A stretch of 7,446 nt of DNA, taken from assembly GCA_964436865.1 (NCBI GenBank), contig CAYTFK010000337.1, forward strand, positions 1 through 7,446, given 5' to 3'. Below are positions 1-4,986 of the stretch, one piece after another; within the stretch, counting starts at the first letter, position 1, and each line of letters starts with the position of its first letter. This DNA is from JAXGPP01 sp964436865 (GTDB taxonomy: Bacteria; Planctomycetota; Planctomycetia; Pirellulales; Thermoguttaceae). The translations under genes were made by a program, and so were the position numbers. The notes below the pieces were generated by a model. That model was not told the origin of the DNA and did not search any database. It saw only the letters and a list, made by a program, of their open reading frames with translations.

Positions 1-34
1 CCCCCATCCCTTCATTTCCACTGGAGGCGGCTCA

Positions 35-970
35 GTGAATGTCCTCAAAAAGACCATCCAAGAGTCCTCCGACGATCGCTGCCCGCAGATGGCTGCGGCG
101 CTGGCGTTTTATACGATGTTGTCGCTGGTGCCCTTGCTGGTGGTGATCATCACGATTGTCGGTATGGTGGCCGGGCGCGAAGCCGCCGAGTCGCAGTTTG
201 CCCAGCAGGCGGGGGCGATGCTCGGTTCCGAGGGATCCGATCAGCTCATGAAGATGCTGCATCAAGGCGAGAACGACCGTTCCCAGAGCGGGCTGCTGGC
301 AAAAATCATCAGCGCCGCGGTGCTCCTCTTCGGTGCGACCGGCGTTATGGCTCAGTTGCAGGCGTCGCTCAACCAGACTTGGGATGTCGAACCCGATCCG
401 AAACAGGGGGGCATCAAGAACTTCATCCTCAAGCGTTTGCTCTCGTTCGGCATGGTTCTGGCCATCGCCTTTATCCTGCTGGTCTCCATGTTTCTCACCG
501 CGGCAATGGCTGCGTTTGGAAGTTGGATCGCCGGAATCGTCGGATTAGGAGTTCCACCCCTGGCGATCACCGAAGCGGTGAGCTTCATCATCGTCACACT
601 GCTGTTCGCGCTGATGCTCAAAGTCCTGCCCGACGCCCGCGTCGATTGGCGGAATGTGTGGCTGGGGGCGATTGCAACCGCCGCATTGTTCACCCTCGGC
701 AAGTTCCTCATCGGCCTCTATCTCGGGCGGCAGAACCTGAACTCGACCTATGGACCGGCCGGTTCCGTGATCCTGATCATGCTCTGGACCTACTACTCGT
801 CGATGATCTTCTTCGCCGGCGCGGAATTCACCCAGGTGTGGGCTCGACACCGTGGCCAGCCCATCGAGCCCAAGCCCGGCGCGGTGAAAGTGGTGGAGAG
901 GAAACAGCGCGTCGAAGGAACGCCCGGCAGAAGCGGACTCCCATTCTCAGGGCGGCAGGCTAGCGCCTGA
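35..970 (+). CDS. YihY/BrkB-type inner-membrane protein
   Basis: A 311-residue multi-pass membrane protein of the YihY/virulence factor BrkB family, whose biochemical role is not settled (older links to RNase BN are withdrawn; a transport or envelope role is often assumed). Six hydrophobic segments are visible at about residues 21-46, 87-107, 136-160, 162-198 (two closely spaced stretches), 207-230 and 241-262. Family hallmarks are the N-terminal PQMAAALAFYTMLSLVPLL block (17-35), LNQTW (112-116) and the closing GAEFTQVWA block (262-270). The C-terminal ~40 residues are polar and basic, presumably cytosolic. The GTG start at 35 is chosen because GGAGG at 23-27 lies 7 nt upstream and the family block begins at the normal distance; the frame stays open to the window edge, so a longer form cannot be excluded. 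It converges with the oxidoreductase gene, 38 nt away, with no clear terminator hairpin between them. Confidence 0.9.
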   Translation: MNVLKKTIQESSDDRCPQMAAALAFYTMLSLVPLLVVIITIVGMVAGREAAESQFAQQAGAMLGSEGSDQLMKMLHQGENDRSQSGLLAKIISAAVLLFGATGVMAQLQASLNQTWDVEPDPKQGGIKNFILKRLLSFGMVLAIAFILLVSMFLTAAMAAFGSWIAGIVGLGVPPLAITEAVSFIIVTLLFALMLKVLPDARVDWRNVWLGAIATAALFTLGKFLIGLYLGRQNLNSTYGPAGSVILIMLWTYYSSMIFFAGAEFTQVWARHRGQPIEPKPGAVKVVERKQRVEGTPGRSGLPFSGRQASA

Positions 971-1008
971 CGAAGGTCGGCGATCGTCGTGCCGTGTCTC
1001 TGCGGAAT

Positions 1009-2316
1009 CTACGCCTCAAACGGATCGTACGCTCCCGGCATGGGCACGGCGTGCTCGTAGAGACCGTTTTCATCCGGCAGGATGGGCGGGTCGGCATCCC
1101 AGGCCAGCCGCGAAGGCATCTCGTTGCGGCCGCGCGCCACGGCGTCGTCCCACTTGATCACCTGTCCCGAGAAGGCCGCCATCCGCCCGAGCACCGCCAC
1201 CATGCTGCTGTTGGCGCCGTAATAGCCTTCATTCCGCGGCGCATCCTTGCGGATCGCCTCGATCAGGTCGACATGCTCCTGGTCCTGGGCGCTGATCTTC
1301 TCGCCGCGGTACTCCCAGGCATTCTTGCCGGTGATCGACGTCACGCAATCGGAACCGCCCAGCGTGCCGTCGGCAAACTGCTCCGCCACGTACCAGCAGT
1401 CGGGTATCTGGCGGTTCTGGCTGAAAAACTTCATCCCGTTGGCATAGGTAAACTCGACCGCGCAGTGGTCGTGCACGTGACCGTAGTCCTTTCCCTTGCG
1501 GACCTGGCGGCCGCCCATGCCGTTGGCTTCCACCGGGTGCTCGTCGTGCATCACCCAACTGATATTGTCGAGATGGTGCACATGCATCTCGGCGATCTGG
1601 TCGCCGCAGATCCAGACGAAGTAGTACCAGTTCCGCATCTGGTACTCCATTTCCGTCTGCCCAGGCTGCCGCGGCCGCACCCAGACGCCGGCCCCGTGAC
1701 GGTAGGCCCTCAGAAGTTGGATCTCGCCGATCGCCCCGTCGTGGATCCGTTTCACCGTCTCGATCGTTCCCGGATCGTGCCTCCGCTGCAGCCCAACCAC
1801 TACCTTGAGCTTCTTCTCGTCGGCCAGCTTGTTGGCCTTCATGATCGAGCGGTAGCCGGGGGCGTCGACACAGACCGGCTTCTCCATGAACACGTGCTTG
1901 CCGGCCGCGACCGCCGCTTCATACTGCATCGGACGGAAGCCGGGTGGCGTGCAGAGAAGAACCACATCCGCGTCGGCGGCGATAGCCTGCTTGTAGCCGT
2001 CAAAACCCGTGAAGATCCGCTCGTCGGGTACGTCGACCTTGTCGCCGTACTTCTTCTTGAGCGTGTCGCGGGCCGCACGGGCCTGGTCTTCAAACGCGTC
2101 GGCCACCGCCACAAGCCGGATGTTGTCGGGCACGTTGAGGCAATTGGCGGCCGCGCCTCGGCCCCGGCCGCCGCAGCCGATCAGTGCTACGCGGATCAGG
2201 TCCCCGCCCGCCGCATGGGCGCCGCGGGCAACGCTCAATCCGCCGGCCAGCACCGCGCCGGCCGCGGCCGACTGCTTGAGGAAATCGCGTCGCGAGGAAT
2301 GTTTCGGCTGACTCAT
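1009..2316 (-). CDS. Tat-exported Gfo/Idh/MocA family oxidoreductase
   Basis: A 435-residue NAD(P)-dependent dehydrogenase of the Gfo/Idh/MocA family, which oxidises, reduces or epimerises sugars and polyols. A twin-arginine signal is plain: SRRDFLKQ at residues 8-15, a hydrophobic stretch to about 30, and a likely AHA cleavage site at 33-35. The Rossmann nucleotide-binding loop is GCGGRG (47-52), the conserved EKP carrying the catalytic-type lysine is 145-147, GLQRRHDP is 175-182, and the His-rich EMHVHHLD at 243-250 sits where the family has its active-site histidine. The ATG at 2316 is preferred over the upstream in-frame codon at 2343 because AGGAG lies about 7-8 nt before it and the Tat motif is then at the usual distance. 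It is second in an apparent operon, starting 35 nt after the TIM-barrel gene. Length is normal for exported planctomycete members. The substrate cannot be read from the sequence. Confidence 0.93.
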   Translation of the reverse strand: MSQPKHSSRRDFLKQSAAAGAVLAGGLSVARGAHAAGGDLIRVALIGCGGRGRGAAANCLNVPDNIRLVAVADAFEDQARAARDTLKKKYGDKVDVPDERIFTGFDGYKQAIAADADVVLLCTPPGFRPMQYEAAVAAGKHVFMEKPVCVDAPGYRSIMKANKLADEKKLKVVVGLQRRHDPGTIETVKRIHDGAIGEIQLLRAYRHGAGVWVRPRQPGQTEMEYQMRNWYYFVWICGDQIAEMHVHHLDNISWVMHDEHPVEANGMGGRQVRKGKDYGHVHDHCAVEFTYANGMKFFSQNRQIPDCWYVAEQFADGTLGGSDCVTSITGKNAWEYRGEKISAQDQEHVDLIEAIRKDAPRNEGYYGANSSMVAVLGRMAAFSGQVIKWDDAVARGRNEMPSRLAWDADPPILPDENGLYEHAVPMPGAYDPFEA

Positions 2317-2351
2317 TGCGGTTCTCCTGGATAGGACCGGCACAGGATCGG

Positions 2352-3308
2352 CTACGATGCCTGCAATCCGGCGATGACGGTTTCGAGAAATACGCGGGCA
2401 CGCCGGGCGAGGCTGTCGACGCCCTCGGGCGTCGGGGGCCGCGGCACCAGCGGAGCGAAGAGGTTCTCACAGCACAGCGGCATCTTCAGGCCGCGGAAGG
2501 CGACCGGATGTAACAATCGGTAATGGTCGATTTCGCCGAAACCCGGACCGCAGTCCTGATCCTGCGGCCAGTTGCGGTGGTCCTTGATACAGAAGCTGCG
2601 GACCTCGTCGGCGCACTTGAGGATGTCCGGGATCGGATCGACGTTCAGGTAGTCCATCACGTTTCCCGCATCGTAGTTGACCTGGATATTCGGATGGCCG
2701 ACCTCGCGGATGATCTCGGCGCAGGCCTCGCCCGTGCCGGTCGTGCCGCCGTGCTGCTTGACCACGATCATCACGCCGCAGTCGGCGGCGATCGGCCCCA
2801 GCGTCTTGAACCGTTCGATCCACAGCCTCCGGTTGCCGCCGCTGGTATGACCGAACGTGAGCACCTGTGGAATGCCGGCCGCCTCGGCCTGCTTGAGTCG
2901 CTGGGTGAGAACATCGACGCCGCGATCATCCTCCGGGTAGACCATCGAGAACATCATCAGCGGTTCGAGCCCCAGATCGCGACACCGCTGACCCAGTTCG
3001 CGGGCCTTCGAGACTGGGGCATCATCGGGCATCACCGGCACGCGCTCGCCCCCTTCCTCGACATGCTGCGTGCCCCAGGCCGCGTACCGATACCCGGCCG
3101 ACTGAATGCCCGTAAGCGCCCTCGCCAGCGGAAACGGGCCATAGGGGAGCGTCATGCAGGCGATCTGAAACTCGGTCGGCTGTCCGCGTGGTTCGGCCGT
3201 CCGGCCAACCGCCTGACAGACGGCCGCCATGGCCGGTAAAGCGAACCCCTGCTTGAGAAAGGTGCGGCGATCCACGCCCGGCCGTCGGTTGAGCGTTGCA
3301 CTGAACAT
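2352..3308 (-). CDS. Tat-exported sugar isomerase/epimerase-type TIM barrel
   Basis: A 318-residue member of the xylose isomerase-like TIM-barrel (AP endonuclease 2 / sugar phosphate isomerase-epimerase) family; such proteins usually bind a divalent metal and interconvert ketoses, inosoles or keto-sugars. The start at 3308 has GAGG 6 nt upstream and gives a Tat signal: DRRTFLKQ at residues 13-20, then a hydrophobic run to about 35. A longer reading back to 3584 only adds low-complexity sequence from the repeat at 3428-3501. Barrel motifs are KQH (184-186), NYDAGN (211-216), KDH (242-244), GPGFGEID (254-261) and the late CCENL (279-283), which together hold the probable metal and substrate ligands (the Glu, His and Asp residues). 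It leads the operon with the Gfo/Idh/MocA gene, and the pair is likely periplasmic and acts on the same type of substrate. Similarity to DNA AP endonucleases is structural only; export argues against DNA repair. Confidence 0.88.
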   Translation of the reverse strand: MFSATLNRRPGVDRRTFLKQGFALPAMAAVCQAVGRTAEPRGQPTEFQIACMTLPYGPFPLARALTGIQSAGYRYAAWGTQHVEEGGERVPVMPDDAPVSKARELGQRCRDLGLEPLMMFSMVYPEDDRGVDVLTQRLKQAEAAGIPQVLTFGHTSGGNRRLWIERFKTLGPIAADCGVMIVVKQHGGTTGTGEACAEIIREVGHPNIQVNYDAGNVMDYLNVDPIPDILKCADEVRSFCIKDHRNWPQDQDCGPGFGEIDHYRLLHPVAFRGLKMPLCCENLFAPLVPRPPTPEGVDSLARRARVFLETVIAGLQAS

Positions 3309-3356
3309 GATCTGCCTCGGCGCGCGGCGTCGAGCGGCTTGTCCTGTCGGCCGCCC

Positions 3357-3386
3357 ATTATCGCGCCCCGGCCCCACGGAACGCAA
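3357..3386 (-). promoter_or_regulatory. Possible sigma70-like promoter for the TIM-barrel operon
   Basis: Read on the minus strand, GATAAT (3362-3357) is a five-of-six match to a -10 box and TTGCGT (3386-3381) is a weak -35 candidate, separated by 18 nt. Transcription would start near 3350, leaving a leader of about 40 nt before the ATG at 3308. It lies between the left palindromic repeat and the operon, so the operon could be expressed independently of the nuclease gene. The -35 match is poor and planctomycete promoters are not well defined, so this is only a candidate. Confidence 0.2.
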
Positions 3387-3427
3387 GACGCTCGGACACC
3401 GGACGTTATGCACGAGAAAAGGAGGTC

Positions 3428-3501
3428 GGGGAAAAGAAGATGCGAGGGAAGAAAGAGAAGCAGTTGGCTCCCTTATCTTCTTTTCCTTCATTTTCTTTTC
3501 C
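3428..3501. repeat. Left palindromic repeat (copy 1)
   Basis: A 74 bp imperfect palindrome that shares its first 20 bases, GGGGAAAAGAAGATGCGAGG, exactly with the copy at 4435-4509. The outer arms 3430-3442 and 3489-3501 pair over 13 positions with one G-T position. The + strand is almost all purine in the left arm and almost all pyrimidine in the right arm. TTCTTTTCC occurs at 3478-3486 and 3493-3501, a 15 nt period, and a degenerate extra purine unit (GAAAAGGAGG, 3416-3425) lies 15 nt outside the left arm, so the repeat may extend to about 3414. The apex between the arms differs from the other copy. The right arm overlaps the end of the GxxExxY gene. Confidence 0.85.
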
Positions 3502-4279
3502 GTACAGTCGCGAACTGGAGCGATGCTTGTGTGACGTTGATCCATTGGATGGCACGCAACTCGGCGTGATCGAGCAAGCGGCAAAGATCCGCATGATAAT
3601 CGGCCCGCCGCGGGGCCGGCAGGGCGGTCACACGGAGGGCCACTTCGGGAGCAGCCAGACGCATGTACTGAACGCCGAGGGAATGATCGCTCAGATGAAT
3701 GCCGACCTCAGTCTCGACGCCGGGTGATTGTCCGCAAAGATGAGCGGCCAGTTCCTCATAGAGTCCGAGATCGAGGCCCACCCCCCAGTCGCGAAGCGCG
3801 GTGATCATGCCCTTCTTCAATCGCGTCGTGCCGAACTCCTCCCAGCCATCATTCTCGAGCGTGAAGGAGGTGCGAGCCGCGAGCGACATAACGTTATTGA
3901 CGAAACGGTGTTCGACTTGCTCCGGACGCAGGTTTACCAGCTTGCCGTGAGGCAGATCGACGAGAAAGAGGTACTGCAGCAACTGCCGCTCGTGCCGCTT
4001 GGTCAGCACTTCCACGGCCTTCATTTCCAGTAGCGCGCCGCCCCCCACCAGCAAATCAAGATAATAGGTCTTGCAGAACTCCTCAAATCGCACCTCAACC
4101 GGCACCTCGCGCTGCGTGTCCGGCACGCGAAGGGCGACCTCGCGCTGATAGATCTTCTCGTGAAACAGCCGGCCCAGTTCGTGATGCACGTCGAAGACAT
4201 GGCCCATCACCTCATACATCCTGGCCCTGAACTCTTCATCTTCCATGCGCCGTATCTCAGCCCCAACGTAAATCGGCAT
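3488..4279 (-). CDS. Long-form GxxExxY protein, PD-(D/E)XK nuclease-like
   Basis: A 263-residue protein. Residues 12-130 match the GxxExxY family, assigned to the PD-(D/E)XK nuclease superfamily (PDDEXK_3): HHELGRLFHEKIY (32-44), the core YYLDLLVGGGALLEMKAVE (72-90) with probable metal and catalytic residues D75, E85 and K87, then QLLQYL (99-104) and KLVNLRP (113-119). The first glycine of the name motif is replaced (L38), while E41 and Y44 remain. Nuclease activity is not proven for the family as far as I know. Residues 135-263 form a C-terminal region absent from the usual ~130-residue members; it ends in a compact block, LRAIQWINVTQASLQFATV (241-259), of unknown function. The ATG at 4279 is chosen because GAGGG lies about 8 nt upstream; a TTG at 4312 is in frame. 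No signal peptide, so cytosolic. The last codons (RKRK) and TGA lie inside the left palindromic repeat. Its upstream region runs into an assembly gap. Confidence 0.85.
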   Translation of the reverse strand: MPIYVGAEIRRMEDEEFRARMYEVMGHVFDVHHELGRLFHEKIYQREVALRVPDTQREVPVEVRFEEFCKTYYLDLLVGGGALLEMKAVEVLTKRHERQLLQYLFLVDLPHGKLVNLRPEQVEHRFVNNVMSLAARTSFTLENDGWEEFGTTRLKKGMITALRDWGVGLDLGLYEELAAHLCGQSPGVETEVGIHLSDHSLGVQYMRLAAPEVALRVTALPAPRRADYHADLCRLLDHAELRAIQWINVTQASLQFATVRKRK

Positions 4280-4334
4280 CTCGCTTCCCTCTGGACTCCA
4301 ACCGCCTGCCAAGGTTCTGGCCTCGGGCGCTAAG

Positions 4335-4434
4335 NNNNNNNNNNNNNNNNNNNNNNNNNNNNNNNNNNNNNNNNNNNNNNNNNNNNNNNNNNNNNNNNNN
4401 NNNNNNNNNNNNNNNNNNNNNNNNNNNNNNNNNN
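4335..4434. other. Assembly gap, 100 Ns
   Basis: Exactly 100 undetermined bases, a length commonly used as a placeholder for a gap of unknown size. The known sequence resumes with the first bases of the right palindromic repeat. The region upstream of the GxxExxY gene is therefore incomplete: a promoter, another small gene or more repeat units could be missing, and the join itself rests on scaffolding. Confidence 0.97.
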
Positions 4435-4509
4435 GGGGAAAAGAAGATGCGAGGCATGACAGATCAGAGCAGCTCGCTCTCCATATTCTTTTCCCTCATC
4501 TTCTTTTCC
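4435..4509. repeat. Right palindromic repeat (copy 2)
   Basis: The better preserved copy, 75 bp. Arms GGAAAAGAAGATG (4437-4449) and CATCTTCTTTTCC (4497-4509) are perfectly complementary over 13 bp, extendable by three pairs (AGG 4452-4454 with CCT 4494-4496) across a two-base bulge. The apex holds its own hairpin, AGAGC (4466-4470) and GCTCT (4476-4480) around AGCTC. TTCTTTTCC recurs at 4486-4494 and 4501-4509 with a 15 nt period, as in copy 1. On the minus strand it begins 21 nt after the stop of the zinc-ribbon gene, so it could also end that transcript, though it lacks a classic U-tract after a GC-rich stem. Confidence 0.85.
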
Positions 4510-4530
4510 ATGCGGTCAAGCCGGCCCGGT

Positions 4531-4977
4531 CTAATTGCTCCGCTCCAGCGGGTCTTCGCCTCGCTGAACCCGTTCGAAGAAACGGCGGATCTCGGGGGGC
4601 ATCTCGTCGAGCGAGTTGTAGCTCAACTGTTCACCCGACGGACCGCGGAACGTGAAGCGGTTGACGGGTGGACCTCCCTCGTGGAGCCTCGCGCCCATTG
4701 CCTCCTCGATCCGCTGGCGGATCTCGGGCGGCATCTCGTCGAGGCTCTTCGCGGTGTGCTTCTCACCGGTCGCCGTGTCGTGCCACGTGTACTGCGTGTT
4801 CTGCGTGACCACGTGCCGCGTCCGTACCGTTGGCCGCTGCCCGGCGGCAAGCCAGCCGAAGAACCGGCTGAGCCAGCTTCGCCGCTCGCGGCCAGGAAGC
4901 GGCTCTCCGCAGTTGTCGCACTTCCTGCTCTGCGGGTCGTGCACCCTCCAGCCGCAATTGGGGCAGTAGTTGACCAT
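4531..4977 (-). CDS. Zinc-ribbon protein with duplicated SLDEMPPEIR motif
   Basis: A 148-residue soluble protein that I do not recognise as a named family. It opens with a zinc ribbon: C5-x2-C8 and C20-x2-C23 (YCPNCGW, KCDNCGE). A basic/aromatic linker with a short amphipathic or weakly hydrophobic stretch (WLSRFFGWLAAG, 35-46) follows. The second half is an internal duplication: YTWHDTATGEKHTAKSLDEMPPEIR (around 63-87) and FTFRGPSGEQLSYNSLDEMPPEIR (around 108-131), each followed by a short acidic/basic helix. Each unit resembles a small beta-hairpin (x-x-x-TGE/SGE-x) plus a helix. The ATG at 4977 is preceded by a purine-rich AGGAAGGAG that starts in the stop codon of the upstream gene, only 9 nt away, so the two are almost certainly co-transcribed and perhaps translationally coupled. 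A role as a small regulator or adaptor for the membrane protein is possible but unproven. Confidence 0.8.
   Translation of the reverse strand: MVNYCPNCGWRVHDPQSRKCDNCGEPLPGRERRSWLSRFFGWLAAGQRPTVRTRHVVTQNTQYTWHDTATGEKHTAKSLDEMPPEIRQRIEEAMGARLHEGGPPVNRFTFRGPSGEQLSYNSLDEMPPEIRRFFERVQRGEDPLERSN
4584..4743. repeat. Intragenic direct repeat encoding the duplicated motif
   Basis: Two 28 nt segments, 4584-4611 and 4716-4743, differ at one base and encode the two SLDEMPPEIR copies of the zinc-ribbon protein. The flanking sequence of the two protein units is much less similar than this core, so either the duplication is old with strong selection on the core, or gene conversion keeps the cores alike. 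Confidence 0.85.
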
Positions 4978-4986
4978 TGCTCCTTC

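Larger units (their letters stand above)
3428..4509 (-). mobile_element. Putative repeat-bounded GxxExxY nuclease cassette
   Basis: The nuclease-like gene at 4279-3488 is enclosed by two same-orientation copies of a palindromic repeat (3428-3501 and 4435-4509) and sits between a complete gene pair on the right (stop at 4531) and a complete operon on the left (start at 3308). What is seen is the gene, the two repeats and the gap. That this is a unit able to move or spread is inference, by analogy with other hairpin-ended elements and with REP sequences paired with a nuclease-type enzyme. No transposase, integrase or obvious target-site duplication was found, and the 100 N gap hides part of the interior. 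The alternative is a fixed gene between two copies of a dispersed 3'-end hairpin. Confidence 0.4.

Noticed and set aside
971..1008. Intrinsic terminator between the convergent genes
   Set aside because: No stable GC stem followed by a T-run on either strand.
1009..2316. DNA repair or housekeeping role for the operon, from the AP-endonuclease-like fold of its first gene
   Set aside because: Both proteins carry export signals and the partner is a sugar dehydrogenase, so sugar metabolism is the better reading.
994..2334. A 446-codon plus-strand open frame over the oxidoreductase gene
   Set aside because: It is fully antisense to a gene with clear Gfo/Idh/MocA motifs and a Tat signal; its translation is rich in His, Arg and Val without domain features, as expected from GC-rich codon bias.
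2523..3239. A 238-codon plus-strand open frame over the TIM-barrel gene
   Set aside because: Antisense shadow of a well-supported gene; no recognisable motif.
3309..3584. N-terminal extension of the TIM-barrel protein back to 3584
   Set aside because: The added residues translate the low-complexity repeat (Lys/Glu/Ser/Phe-rich); the ATG at 3308 has a ribosome binding site and places the Tat signal at the N-terminus.
4257..4457. A reading frame spanning the N gap
   Set aside because: Half of it is undetermined sequence and the rest is repeat or the start of the nuclease gene in another frame.
3428..4509. CRISPR array
   Set aside because: Only two repeat copies about 1 kb apart with a gene between them; no regular spacers.
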